Assembly (NCBI GenBank): GCA_963726765.1
Contig: CAVSDH010000006.1
Span: 62,001 to 126,000 of the forward strand
Direction: 5' to 3'
Origin: CAIWHR01 sp963726765
Lineage (GTDB): Bacteria; Pseudomonadota; Gammaproteobacteria; Burkholderiales; Casimicrobiaceae
DNA length: 64,000 bases
The notes under the pieces were generated by a model. The model searched no databases and was not told the DNA's origin. It saw only the letters and a list, made by a program, of their open reading frames with translations. Positions within the stretch are counted from its first letter, which is position 1, and each line of letters starts with the position of its first letter. A program made the translations under genes and the position numbers. Of the stretch, positions 34,413 through 44,281 are shown one piece after another.

Positions 34413-35838
34413 TCAGGCCGCCGTCCTGGCGTGGGCGGCGATGTACGCCTTCACCCTGTCGACGTCGGGCGGCAGCACATCGAAGTGCTGCGCGCGCCCC
34501 TCGAGGTCGGTGTACGCCGACGGGCGGTCCGGATCGCGACCGAGCGCCTCGCGGATCGTCGCCGCGAATTTTGCCGGCAACGCGGTCTCGATGCAGACAA
34601 GAGGCACGGCACTGTCGCGATGCTTGCGGCCGACGTGAAGGCCGTCCGCCGTATGGGGGTCCACCATGACATTGTGCCGCGCGTGGACGTCGCGGATTGT
34701 CGCGATGCGGTCGGCGTGGGTGCTCGTGCCGGAGAGAAATCCGGAGGCCGCGACTTCGGGCCAGTGTGGCGTTCCGGCGAGTTCGAAGCCACCGTCGGTC
34801 CCGATCCGGTCCCAGAGACCGCGCAATACTTCCGGATCGCGTCCGACGATGTCGAACACGTAACGCTCGAAGTTGGACGCCTTCGAGATGTCCATCGACG
34901 GGCTCGACGTCGCGCGCGTTTCCGCGGCGTTTCGCGGCCGGTAGCGCCCCGTGCGGAAGAATTCATCCAGCACGTCGTTCTCGTTGGTGGCGAGGATCAG
35001 GCGGCGGATGGGAAGTCCCATGCGCCTCGCGACGTGCCCGGCGAGGATGTTTCCGAAATTGCCGGACGGAACCGCGAAGTCGACCGGATCGCCGTCGTCT
35101 GCGCGTCACGGCAAAGTATCCCTTGAAGTAGTAGACGACCTGGGCCGCGACGCGCGCCCAGTTGATGGAGTTGACGGTGCCGATGGCGTGATGCGTCTTG
35201 AACGTGCCGTCGCTGCTGACGGCCTTGACGATGTCCTGGCAGTCGTCGAAGACGCCTTCGATCGCAATGTTATGGATGTTCGGATCGGCAAGCGAGAACA
35301 TCTGCGCCATCTGGAACGGGCTCATCCGCCCCTTCGGCGACAGCATGAAGACGGAAACCCCCCGCTTGCCGCGCATCGCATATTCGGCGGAGCTTCCGGT
35401 GTCGCCCGAGGTCGCGCCGAGGATGTTGAGATGCCTGCCCTGCCGCGTGAGCACGTATTGGAACAGGTTGCCAAGGAGCTGCATCGCGATGTCCTTGAAC
35501 GCGAGGGTCGGCCCGTTCGACGCATGGAGGATGTGCATCCCTGGCTCGAGCAGCGTGACCGGCGTGACGTCCGCGCTGCCGAACACTTCCTTCGTATACG
35601 TTCGGTCGATGAGCTCCTTGAGATCCGGCCGGGGAATGTCGTCGATGAACCGGGAGAGGATCGCATGGGCGAGTTCGCGGTAGCTTGCGAAGCGCATCGA
35701 CGCGAGCTCCGCTGCGGTCAACTCGGGATACGCCAGCGGTACCGTGAGGCCGCGATCGGGGGCAAGACCTTCGAGAAGGATCGCGCAGAACGGCTGCGGA
35801 CAGGACGTCCACGCGCCGCGCGTGCTGACGTAGCGCAT
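34413..35838 (-). pseudogene. thrC: Threonine synthase, interrupted by a one-base frameshift
   Basis: The enzyme converts O-phosphohomoserine to threonine with PLP. The N-terminal frame has MRYVSTRG at the start, the PLP Lys in LAFKDIAMQLL (about 110) and GATSGDTGSSAEYAMRGK. The C-terminal frame continues with FAVPSGNFGN, LPIRRLILATNENDVL and the KASNFERYVFD segment. The join needs one base skipped near 35095-35108. The reconstructed length (about 475 residues) is normal. ATG at 35838 overlaps the hom stop (TGATG). As part of an otherwise intact threonine operon, it is more likely a sequence error than a dead gene. Confidence 0.85.
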
Positions 35839-37178
35839 CAGTTCAGTTCTTCCAGCCGGATCCGCACGACCTTGCCGTTGACGGTCGGCAGTGCCTCGAT
35901 CATCGCGATCGCGTCGACGACGCGCTTTTCGATCGTGCGGTGCGTGAGCAGGATGATGTCGGTCTGCTCCTCGCCCTCGGAAGGCTCCTTCTGGATCATC
36001 GCGTCGATCGAGATCTCGCGGTCGGCGAGGATCCGCGTGATGTCGGCGAGCACGCCCGGGCGGTCCTGCACGCGCATGCGAAGGTAGTAGCTCGTCTCGA
36101 CCTCGCCCATCGGCAGGAACGGCACGTCCGACAGCTGGTCGGGCTGGAAGGCGAGATGCGGAACGCGATGCTCCGGATCCGCGGTGTGCATCCGCGTCAC
36201 GTCGACGAGATCCGCGATCACGGCGCTCGCCGTCGGCTCGGCGCCCGCCCCCGCGCCGTAGTAGAGGGTCGGCCCGACGGCGTCGCCCTTGACCAGCACC
36301 GCGTTCATCACGCCTTCGACGTTGGCGATCAGGCGCTTCGACGGAATCAGCGTCGGATGCACGCGCAGCTCGATGCCCGTCTTCGTGCGCCGCGTGATGC
36401 CGAGCAGCTTGATCCGGTACCCCAATTCCTCGGCATAGCGGATGTCCTCGCGCGTCAGCCTGGAGATCCCTTCCGTGTAGACCTTGTCGAACTGCATCGG
36501 AACGCCGAAGGCGATCGCCGACATGATCGTCAGCTTGTGCGCGGCGTCCACGCCCTCGATGTCGAACGTGGGATCCGCTTCGGCATAGCCGCGCGCCTGC
36601 GCTTCCCTCAGCACGTCGGCGAACGACGCGCCGGTCGCGCGCATTTCCGAGAGAATGAAGTTGGACGTGCCGTTGATGATGCCGGCGATCCACTCGATGC
36701 GGTTCGCGGTGAGTCCCTCGCGCAACGCCTTGATGATGGGAATGCCTCCCGCCACCGCGCCTTCGAAGGCGACCATCACGCCCTTCGCGTGTGCCGCGGC
36801 GAAGATTTCGTTGCCGTGCCGTGCGAGAAGCGCCTTGTTGGCCGTGACCACATGCTTGCCGTTCGCGATCGCCTGCAGGATGAACGTCCGCGCGGGCTCG
36901 AGGCCGCCGATCAACTCCACGACGATGTCGATGTCGGGGTGGGCGAGCACCGTCGCGGCATCGCCGGTCAGGTTGACTCCGGTCGCCCCGCGCGTCAGTT
37001 CGCGCGCTCGATCCATTGCCCGTTCGGCGATCCACGTGATCCGGATCGGACGTCCCGCGCGCCGCGTGATTTCCTCCTCGTTCCGGCGCAGCACCGTCCA
37101 CAGGCCGGCACCGACGGTGCCAAGACCCAGGAGGCCCACTTCCAGCGGCTTCATCGACGGTGTCATGCGACCGGCCAT
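35838..37178 (-). CDS. hom: Homoserine dehydrogenase
   Basis: The 446-residue enzyme reduces aspartate semialdehyde to homoserine. It has the NAD(P) motif VGLLGLGTVGAG, the substrate motif ADPTFDIEGVDAAHK, and a C-terminal ACT domain (VQDRPGVLADITRILADREISID) for threonine feedback. Start choice is uncertain: ATG at 37178 overlaps the alaC stop, while ATG at 37166 or 37154 (MKPLEVG) matches the usual family start. It sits between alaC and thrC, a conserved betaproteobacterial order. Confidence 0.93.
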   Translation of the reverse strand: MAGRMTPSMKPLEVGLLGLGTVGAGLWTVLRRNEEEITRRAGRPIRITWIAERAMDRARELTRGATGVNLTGDAATVLAHPDIDIVVELIGGLEPARTFILQAIANGKHVVTANKALLARHGNEIFAAAHAKGVMVAFEGAVAGGIPIIKALREGLTANRIEWIAGIINGTSNFILSEMRATGASFADVLREAQARGYAEADPTFDIEGVDAAHKLTIMSAIAFGVPMQFDKVYTEGISRLTREDIRYAEELGYRIKLLGITRRTKTGIELRVHPTLIPSKRLIANVEGVMNAVLVKGDAVGPTLYYGAGAGAEPTASAVIADLVDVTRMHTADPEHRVPHLAFQPDQLSDVPFLPMGEVETSYYLRMRVQDRPGVLADITRILADREISIDAMIQKEPSEGEEQTDIILLTHRTIEKRVVDAIAMIEALPTVNGKVVRIRLEELN

Positions 37179-38437
37179 CACGCGGCAGGACGCTCGGCGT
37201 CCACTGCCCTGGCGGCATCGGCTGGCCGTGCCGCCTCGATGCCGGCACCGTCGTCGCGGAACATCTGCTTGATGCCGCGGATTGCCTGCCGCGTGCGGCT
37301 CTCGTTCTCGATCATCGCGAAGCGGACGTAATCGTCGCCGAACTCGCCGAAGCCGATGCCGGGCGAAACGGAGACCTTCGCAGCGGCGAGGAGCCGCTTC
37401 GTGAACTCGAGCGAGCCGGCGTCGCGGTAGGCGGCGGGAATCTTCGCCCACACGTACATCGACGCCTTCGGGTTGTCGACGAGCCAGCCGGCCTCGTGCA
37501 GCCCCCTGACCAGAACGTCGCGCCGCTTCTGGTAGCGCATCGCTATCTCGGCCACGCAATCCTGCGGACCCTCGAGCGCCGCGATGGCGGCCACCTGGAT
37601 CGGCGTGAACGTGCCGTAGTCGTGGTAGCCCTTGATGCGCGCGAGCGCGTAGACGAGATCCTTGTTGCCGACCATGAAGCCGATCCGCCAGCCGGCCATG
37701 TTGTAGCTCTTCGACATCGTGAAGAATTCGACGGCGACTTCGCGCGCGCCCGGGACCTGCATGATCGACGGCGCCTTCCATCCGTCGAAGCAGATGTCCG
37801 CATAGGCGAGATCGTGGACGACGTAGATGCCGTGCTCGCGGGCGAGCGCGACGATCTTCTCGAAGAACGGCAGCTCGACGCACTGCGCCGTGGGGTTCGA
37901 CGGGAAATTGATGATGAGCATCTTCGGCTTCGGGAAGCTCGTGTGGATCGTCCGCTCGAGTTCCGCGAAAAAGTTGCCGTCGGGCGTCATCGGCACGTGC
38001 CGGATGTCGGCGCCCGCGATGACCGGCCCGTAGATGTGGATCGGGTAGCTCGGATTGGGAACGAGCACCGTGTCGCCGCGATTCAGCGTCGCGAGCGCAA
38101 GGTGCGCGATGCCTTCCTTCGAGCCGATCGTGACGATGGCTTCCGTCTCCGCATCGAACTCGACGCCGTAGCGGCGCGCGTACCAGTGGCAGATCGCGCG
38201 CCGAAGCCGTGGAATGCCCTTCGACACCGAGTAGCCGTGCGTATCGGGCCGGCTCACGGTCTCGATCAGCTTGTCGACGATGTGCTTCGGCGTCGGGCCA
38301 TCGGGATTGCCCATTCCGAAGTCGATGATGTCCTCGCCCCGGCGGCGCGCGGCCATCTTGAGCTCGGAAGTGATGTTGAAGACGTACGGCGGCAGGCGCG
38401 TGAGGCGCGCGAACTCTTTCTGCGGGGAGGGAGGCAT
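37178..38437 (-). CDS. alaC: Alanine transaminase (AlaC family)
   Basis: This 419-residue class I/II PLP aminotransferase has IDFGMGNPDGPTP near the start, FPSNPTAQCV, the PLP Asp/Tyr in VHDLAYADICF, and the Schiff-base Lys in MSKSYNMAGWRIGF (about 240). It makes alanine from pyruvate and glutamate. It leads the alaC-hom-thrC operon, with a one-base overlap to hom. Confidence 0.92.
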   Translation of the reverse strand: MPPSPQKEFARLTRLPPYVFNITSELKMAARRRGEDIIDFGMGNPDGPTPKHIVDKLIETVSRPDTHGYSVSKGIPRLRRAICHWYARRYGVEFDAETEAIVTIGSKEGIAHLALATLNRGDTVLVPNPSYPIHIYGPVIAGADIRHVPMTPDGNFFAELERTIHTSFPKPKMLIINFPSNPTAQCVELPFFEKIVALAREHGIYVVHDLAYADICFDGWKAPSIMQVPGAREVAVEFFTMSKSYNMAGWRIGFMVGNKDLVYALARIKGYHDYGTFTPIQVAAIAALEGPQDCVAEIAMRYQKRRDVLVRGLHEAGWLVDNPKASMYVWAKIPAAYRDAGSLEFTKRLLAAAKVSVSPGIGFGEFGDDYVRFAMIENESRTRQAIRGIKQMFRDDGAGIEAARPADAARAVDAERPAA

Positions 38438-38542
38438 GCGGGGCCTTCAGGCGTAAGCGCCCGGAACCGTCCGAGCGACGTCACTGCGGAAACGCGGTTA
38501 GAATCGTAGCCGATTTAGGCACTTACCGCAACGCATCATCCT

Positions 38543-38911
38543 ATGAAGTTTCATCTCTCGACGCCGACGGGCAATGTCGTGACCGGTTTCGGACCCGGCT
38601 GGATTCGCATCGGCGCGCAAGAGCATCGTGCCGGCATCGTGCTGACGGCGGAAGCCACGGTTCCCGGTTGGGCCGCCGCCGGCTTCGACGCGTTGACCGA
38701 CGCCGATTTCGCCGGGCTGCTCGCCCACGCGCCGGAAATTGTCCTGTTGGGCACGGGAGCGACACTTCGATTTCCGCATCCGCGCCTCACGCGGGCGCTT
38801 GCCGAGGCGCGGGTCGGCGTCGAGGTGATGGACACGCCGGCGGCGTGCCGCACCTTCAATATTCTCGCGGCGGAGGGCCGCAAGGTCGTCGCAGCCCTGA
38901 TCGTCGCCTGA
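38543..38911 (+). CDS. Mth938-like domain protein
   Basis: The 122-residue cytoplasmic protein matches the DUF498/NDUFAF3-like fold: a TPTGNVVTGFGPGWIRIG opening, then EIVLLGTGATLRFPHP and VEVMDTPAACRTFNILAAEGR. It is divergently transcribed from alaC (105 bp), an arrangement I associate with betaproteobacteria. The molecular role is not established. Confidence 0.88.
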   Translation: MKFHLSTPTGNVVTGFGPGWIRIGAQEHRAGIVLTAEATVPGWAAAGFDALTDADFAGLLAHAPEIVLLGTGATLRFPHPRLTRALAEARVGVEVMDTPAACRTFNILAAEGRKVVAALIVA

Positions 38912-38946
38912 GGTCCGATCGACGAAAGCGGCGGACGACTGCCCGC

Positions 38947-39366
38947 CTACAGCGCGTCGGTGACGAGCACGCGCCCCTTCGCGCCGACCGCGGTTCGTCC
39001 GTCCGCGCCCCGGATCCGTCCGCGCAACTCGACGACATCGCCGCGCAGTGCCGTATTCGGCGTCACCCGCACGACGAGCCATTCGAGCCGGATCGTCTCG
39101 TCCGCGTACACGGGTTTCCTGAATCGCTGCCAGAACTCCAGTCCGAGCATCGCGCCGCGCTTCGAGAAGTGCTTCGCCGTCAGCGCGAGCAGCAGCGCCG
39201 TCGTGTGCGTGCCGCTGGCGATCAGTCGCCGGAAACGCGTTCCGGCGGCGAATTCCGGATCGTGATGCACCGGATTGTCGTCGCCGACATCGCGGGCAAA
39301 TCCGGCCACCATCTCCGGAGTGAGGGTCACCTCGGTCGAGAATCGTTCTCCGGCCTTCGTGCGCAT
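38947..39366 (-). CDS. MaoC-like dehydratase domain protein
   Basis: The 139-residue hot-dog protein has the (R)-hydratase segment VAGFARDVGDDNPVHHDPEFA with the catalytic Asp/His pair, followed by FRRLIASGTHTTALLLAL. ATG at 39366 has GGAGG four bases ahead and is preferred to a start 45 bases earlier. It is in a leftward trio with the STAS-like and methyltransferase genes. Confidence 0.85.
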   Translation of the reverse strand: MRTKAGERFSTEVTLTPEMVAGFARDVGDDNPVHHDPEFAAGTRFRRLIASGTHTTALLLALTAKHFSKRGAMLGLEFWQRFRKPVYADETIRLEWLVVRVTPNTALRGDVVELRGRIRGADGRTAVGAKGRVLVTDAL

Positions 39367-39392
39367 CGTCGCCTCCGGATGGGAATCGCTGA

Positions 39393-39758
39393 TCAATGAC
39401 CTTCGAGCCACGCGAGCGCCGCATCGCGATCGTCGAACTCGAAATGGCGCACCTCCGCGTGCAGGAAATGTGCGGCGATGCTCGGGACGATGGTCAGAAT
39501 GGCACTGTCCGACACGGCAGCGACGCGGCGAATCGAGCGCTCGTGGTTCTTCACGAACCTGAGGTGCGAGACGAGTGCACCGAAGTCGTTCCAGCCGGGA
39601 AACGCCTTCGCGTAGACCATCAGGCCGCGCAAGCCGCCGGTTTCCCTGATGTAGGGATCGACCTCGCGCGCCAGCAGCTCGAAGTCCGCCTTTTCGAGCG
39701 GAGCGGTCGGCGTGACGATCAGGATTCCGCGATCGCGCAGCAGTTCCTCGTGGATCAT
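39393..39758 (-). CDS. SpoIIAA/STAS-like protein
   Basis: The 121-residue protein shows the pattern of SpoIIAA-like proteins: ILIVTPTAPLEKADFELLAREVDPYI, LRGLMVYAKAFPGWNDFGAL, RRVAAVSDSAIL and a DDRDAALAWLEGH tail. Function unknown; some relatives bind lipids. It lies 10 bp after the methyltransferase gene. Confidence 0.82.
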   Translation of the reverse strand: MIHEELLRDRGILIVTPTAPLEKADFELLAREVDPYIRETGGLRGLMVYAKAFPGWNDFGALVSHLRFVKNHERSIRRVAAVSDSAILTIVPSIAAHFLHAEVRHFEFDDRDAALAWLEGH

Positions 39759-39768
39759 GGCTTGCCGC

Positions 39769-40635
39769 CTATCCGGGATTTATTGCCGTGATCGTCCACG
39801 AACTCGACGGCAGGACGACCGAGCCGTCCGCCTGCCGATAGCGCGTGAGCGCGCTGCGGAGCGCGCTCCCGATCTCGTGCTTTTTTGCCTCGGCCACGGC
39901 ACCCGCCTCGCGCACGATTTCTCCGGCCGGGCCCAGTGCGAGCTGGAACTCGACGGCCTGTTCGACATCGCGCCCCACCATCACCGGCCCGTCGACGCGC
40001 GTGAACATCGCATCTCCAAAGCCCGCCGCCTTGAGCTGCGCGCCGACGATTTCGGGATTCGCCATCGAGAACGGTCCGGGACCGCACGTCGCGGCATCGT
40101 CGCCGGGCGGGGGCAGGAACTCGAGCACGACATCCTTGGGGAGGCCGAGCCACGGATTTTCGGCGATCGGGCGCCAGGTGACGAACACGAGCCTGCCGCC
40201 CGGCTTGAGCGCGGTCCGTACATTGCGCATCGCCGCCACCGGGTTGCTGAAGAACATCATGCCGAAGCGCGAAAAGCAGAGATCGAATTCCCTGGCGAAA
40301 CGGTACGTCTGCACGTCGGCTTCGACGAACGTCACGTTCGCGAGCCCCGCCGCTTTCGCGTCGACGCGACCTTTCTGCAGAAACGCGTCGCAGCAGTCGA
40401 GCCCGAGGACCGACCCCGTCGGACCGGTCTTTCGCGCGAGCTCGATCGCCGTGTCTCCCCAGCCACAGCCGACGTCAAGGATCCTGGCGCCCGGCGGGAC
40501 ATCGAGCGTGCGGAACGGGACGGTGCTGTGATGGGCCAGCCCGTCCATCAGAATGTTGCGGAACCGTTCGAATTTTGCGACGAGGACGTCGTTCCAGAAC
40601 GCGGTGAACTCGTTCGAGACTGCGGCATCGTTCAT
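39769..40635 (-). CDS. Class I SAM-dependent methyltransferase
   Basis: The 288-residue protein has motif I ILDVGCGWGDTAIEL (about 51-65), an acidic loop GLDCCDAF, motif II-like VTFVEADVQ and LKPGGRLVFVTW. It resembles UbiE/type 11 methyltransferases. The substrate is not evident. It is the first gene of the leftward trio, adjacent to the 120-bp repeats. Confidence 0.86.
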   Translation of the reverse strand: MNDAAVSNEFTAFWNDVLVAKFERFRNILMDGLAHHSTVPFRTLDVPPGARILDVGCGWGDTAIELARKTGPTGSVLGLDCCDAFLQKGRVDAKAAGLANVTFVEADVQTYRFAREFDLCFSRFGMMFFSNPVAAMRNVRTALKPGGRLVFVTWRPIAENPWLGLPKDVVLEFLPPPGDDAATCGPGPFSMANPEIVGAQLKAAGFGDAMFTRVDGPVMVGRDVEQAVEFQLALGPAGEIVREAGAVAEAKKHEIGSALRSALTRYRQADGSVVLPSSSWTITAINPG

Positions 40636-40772
40636 GAGGCGGCCTTGAGAAGGTGCGTCGGGTAGCGAAACGCGCGTCTAGCCTACTCCGGGCGAAGGTG
40701 ATGTGGCAAAGCTGTCATCGCGAAAGGCGCCGCGGCGCCGCTCGCCCCGTCCACGCGTTCCCCCTGCTTCCC

Positions 40773-41022
40773 GCTCGCGCCTCGGCCTCCGCCCCCGATA
40801 ACCCATGCGACGCGCGAGTTGTCGGCCTCCTGCGGCGACTCGCCCCGGTCGCATCCCCACGCGCTATCCGCGCGTGGGGCCCCTGCTCCCCGGCTCGCGC
40901 CTCGGCCTCCGCGTCGGGAGAGCCATGCGCCGGGCGAGTTGTCGGCCTCCAGCGGCGACTCGCCCCGGTCGCATCCCCACGCGCTATCCGCGCGCGGGGC
41001 CCCTGCTTCCCGGCTCGCGCCG
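40773..41022. repeat. Structured 120-bp tandem repeat, two full units and a partial third
   Basis: Units start at 40773, 40893 and (partial) 41013 with GCTCGCGCC, exactly 120 bases apart, and are close to 90 percent identical by eye. Each full unit holds a CCCCACGCG stem with CGCGTGGGG or CGCGCGGGG around a 7-base loop, and a second pair (GGGCGAGT with ACTCGCCC in unit 2). Because 120 is a multiple of three, frames stay open through it and create false genes. The flanking 40636-40772 holds no gene. Confidence 0.8.
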
Positions 41023-42664
41023 CTACCACCTGCACCCGGTGTCGGTGATGGTGTCCTTCAGCAGGAACGGCACGGCGAGCAGCCCCATGGCCGCGTAGGC
41101 ATCGCGGCAATCCGGCTGCGTGGCCTTCTGGATCGCGCGTCCCAGTTTCGATTCCGCGTCACGCGGCGGCGGATTGAGATTGAATATCCCTTTGCGTCCG
41201 TCCGATCGGCCGATCTCGGGGTCGGGCTTCTTTGCCGCGTCGAAATTGAAGCGTGGTGCCTGGCCCGGCGGCGGCACGACGCCCACCGGCGGCGAGGCGC
41301 GAGGCTTGAAGATGTCGTCCGGATCGTCCGGCGCGCCAAATTTGAGTCGCGGCAACGGCTCGGCGGGCGCAGTTCCTCGCGGCACTCCCGAAGCCGGCGG
41401 AGGAGCTGCGACGGCCTCGCTCCGCGCCGGCTGCGATGCGGAAGCCGACGGCGGTGCGGGTTGCGCTGCGGGCGCCGGCGTAGGTGCCGGTGTAGGTGCC
41501 GGGGTCGGGGTCGCGTCGATGGGGCGTACTGCTTCTCGCTCGATGGGCGGCGGTGCCGCAGGCAGCACTGTCTCGCGCGGAGTCTCCTGTAGCGGGGGCG
41601 GTGAAACGACCGGGGGTTGTCGCGGGACGATTCGCGGAGTCGGTTCCGGCGCGACGCGCGGCAGAGATTCGGGAACGGCACGCGGGGGTGGCTCTGGCAC
41701 GATCGCGGGTCGTACCGGGGCAACCGGCGCTTCCGTTGGCGGCGGGGATTCCGGCGCGATCGGAGAAATCGCGGGCGGGGGTGGGGGCACCGGCGGCGCG
41801 GCGACGATCGGTGGCGGCGGCACGGGGGGCAGCGACGGCAGCACTATCGCCGGCAACTCCGGCACGGGCGGCAGCGGCTGAATGGGTTCCAGAGGCTGCA
41901 CCACGGGGGGCGGTTCGACACGGGTAATCGGCGCTTTGGCTGACGGGATTTCGGCATCCGGTTCTCGGCACGGGTTCCGCTTGCGCCGGCGTCGCAATCG
42001 GCACCGGCGCGCGCTCGACGGGCGGTCCGGCGGCCGGTGGCAGCGCGGGCTCCGCTCGCGCGGGAGCTTCAGGCACCGACGACGACGCGGGCTCCGACGC
42101 GCGAGGCGTCTCGAGTTCGACCCGCGGTATCGCTTCCGGGGTCTCGATGCGTGGCGATGCCTCGTCGACGCGCGTTTCCACGGCCTTGTCGACCACTTCC
42201 GGTGCAGCGAGGTCGATTCTTGGCAACGATTCGGCGGACGGCACTTCGCGAGGCGCCGCGGCGGCCGGCGTTTCGGACGCACGAGCGGGCGCCGCCGGCC
42301 TGATTTCTTCCTTGCGGGAGGAAGCCCTGGGCGCGCCGGGCGCAGGCGTGCGGGCCGGCCGCGAGGCGCTGCCCGCGCGGCGACCGGCTGCCGAAGCGCT
42401 ACGGCCCGCGAGAGCTCCCGGCACGGCGCTGGCGACGCCTGCCGCTTCGGGAACGTAGGGAACGAGCGCCACGGTCAGCGGCGGTGCGCTCGTGCCGGAA
42501 CGCGCGCCGCCTCCGCCCGCTCCGCCCGCTCCGCCCTCCGCGCTGCCGAAGAGCAGCACCACAAGAACGTGAAGCAGCAGCGACAGCAGCACGCACTGCA
42601 CGAGCGACGGCTTCGCGCTCGAGCGCCGGCGGTCGTAGGTGCGCGGGGCGGGTATCTTGGCCAA
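41023..42664 (-). pseudogene. Proline-rich TonB-like membrane protein, frameshifted
   Basis: The N-terminal frame (TTG at 42664) has a short basic head and one membrane helix (CVLLSLLLHVLVVLLF, about 24-39), then a Gly-rich stretch and a Pro/Ala-rich spacer. The C-terminal frame carries a long Pro-rich periplasmic segment and a conserved-looking end, KATQPDCRDAYAAMG to DTGCRW, with two Cys. One base must be skipped near 41955-41972 to join them. The layout resembles TonB or a related energy transducer, but no TonB C-terminal domain is clear. The total is about 547 residues. Confidence 0.65.
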
Positions 42665-42805
42665 GTGCGGGAGCGATCAGGGTTGCGCGGCGTCGCGAAT
42701 GCAAGCCGGACGACCGGCGAATGGCAGCATACTCGACGCACGGATACCGCGTCGCGTGGGACACGCGTGAGTGCTGCCTGCGCCGCGATCCGCGCGCTGG
42801 TTCCT

Positions 42806-44179
42806 TCATTCCTCGCGGCGTGGTCGCCTGTCGCCGACGACCAGATCGCGCACGACGTCACCAGGGTGAACGACGTAGAGCGGACCCCACGACGGGTTGG
42901 CGTCGTGCATCACCTTGAGCAGGCCCAGCATGCGGTCGAAGATGACGGGAATCGCCTGCGGCATGTGCAGCGCGGTCATCACCGCTGCCGCCACCGCGTG
43001 CGCAGCATAAGTTCCGCCCGTGTAGCGGGCCGGAAGGTCGGCCGCCTTCGTCAGCGGGCCGCTCAAATTCGCGACCACGTCTTCGTCGCGGTCGCGCCAG
43101 TTCTGGATTTCGTCGAATGCGTGCCCGTCGAGCGCGGCGAGCTTGCCTGCGGCAATCGTGTTCGCAACAATCGTCGCGGAAGCCTTGGCCCGCGCCATCG
43201 TGACGTGGACGCCGCCGAGCACGACCTTGCCGGCGTCACGATCGACTTCCTTCACGAGCGCGCTCGCCCACGCGTCGGCCCGCTTGAACTTGAGCAGCCG
43301 CACGGTCTCGGCGCCGAGCCAGCCTCGCACGATGTCCGCGGGATGAACGTCGTCGGCGCTGCCTTCGTTCGACAGCACCGGCCCCCAGCCGAGCGCGGCG
43401 TTGATGCCGCGGAAATACGCGAGCACGCCGACCGCGGCCGCCGGCCCGAGATTGAGGATGCCGAGAACGTCGGAGGCCGTCTCGTCGATGCGCTCGGACC
43501 AGTAGTCGGCGAGCCTCCCTCCGAATTTCGCGGCAATCAGCGCCGAGGCTACGTTGTCCGCGAGCTCCGTCAGCAATCCGTCGTCGGCATGCAGGATGTC
43601 GTGGCCGCCCGTTTCGTGGCCCAGCGCGGCCCAGGCGCAGAGACCACGGCGTGCGTTCGCGGGCGGGAGATTGACGATGCCGACGTCCATGCCGAACGAC
43701 GCCGTCGCATCGACCGGCCAGGTATAGGGTCCCGACGCCGGATTGCCCCATTTCACGAGCGGCGGAATCGTCTCGAAGTCCGGCTCCTTGATGCCACGCC
43801 TGTCCTCGGCGGAAAGGAAACCGTCGTAGAGATCGCTGATCACCTCCTGGAAGCCGTCGGTAGCGCGCTGTTCATAGCCCTCGCCGTTCTGCAGGATGGA
43901 CTGCGCCACGTCGAGCAGGAGACCTGCCGCGCCCTCGCGATGCGGATCCCGCTCCAGCACCTGCGCGTAGCGATCGGCGCCGAGTTCCTTGATCGCCGAA
44001 ATGTAAGGGTCGGCCGCATTGACCCGGTACACCGGGGGCAACTTGCCGCGCGCGGCATCCAGTCGGGCGACGAGGTCCGCATATCCCGCGGGTTCGTCCG
44101 GCCCCGAATCCGAATCGAGCCACGCGAGGCGCGAATCTTCGACGCAGGCGGAAATATTCGTCAGATCGATCCTGGCCAT
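42806..44179 (-). CDS. Unrecognised protein with a HETGGH motif
   Basis: The 457-residue protein has no signal peptide. ATG at 44179 has GGAGG five bases ahead. A segment ALGHETGGHDILHADD at about residue 190 looks like a metal-binding helix (HExxxH rather than HExxH), followed by a long helical alanine-rich region. Repeated Trp/Gly motifs (GIVNLPPANARRG, WGPVLSNEGSADDVHP) are distinctive. I do not recognise the family; a metallohydrolase is possible but unproven. Confidence 0.7.
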   Translation of the reverse strand: MARIDLTNISACVEDSRLAWLDSDSGPDEPAGYADLVARLDAARGKLPPVYRVNAADPYISAIKELGADRYAQVLERDPHREGAAGLLLDVAQSILQNGEGYEQRATDGFQEVISDLYDGFLSAEDRRGIKEPDFETIPPLVKWGNPASGPYTWPVDATASFGMDVGIVNLPPANARRGLCAWAALGHETGGHDILHADDGLLTELADNVASALIAAKFGGRLADYWSERIDETASDVLGILNLGPAAAVGVLAYFRGINAALGWGPVLSNEGSADDVHPADIVRGWLGAETVRLLKFKRADAWASALVKEVDRDAGKVVLGGVHVTMARAKASATIVANTIAAGKLAALDGHAFDEIQNWRDRDEDVVANLSGPLTKAADLPARYTGGTYAAHAVAAAVMTALHMPQAIPVIFDRMLGLLKVMHDANPSWGPLYVVHPGDVVRDLVVGDRRPRREE

Positions 44180-44281
44180 CGAAACCTCCACCGCGAGCCG
44201 ATGAAAACGGACGATGCCCGTTCGAGCTTAGGCGCGCACCCGACGATTCGCAAGCGTGCGGCCGGGCGACACTGCGTGACG

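Noticed and set aside
38498..39424. Additional minus-strand gene spanning the Mth938-like and MaoC genes
   Set aside because: It is an Arg-rich shadow frame overlapping two clear genes.
40773..41022. CRISPR array
   Set aside because: The repeat is a contiguous 120-bp unit without unique spacers, and no cas gene is present.
40653..41048. Repetitive protein encoded by the 120-bp tandem repeat
   Set aside because: All frames stay open because the period is a multiple of three; there is no ribosome site, and both strands give equally odd repeats.
33820..41972. Programmed +1 frameshifting in several genes
   Set aside because: The sites share no slippery sequence, stop codon or structure, and the genes are ordinary housekeeping or unrelated functions.
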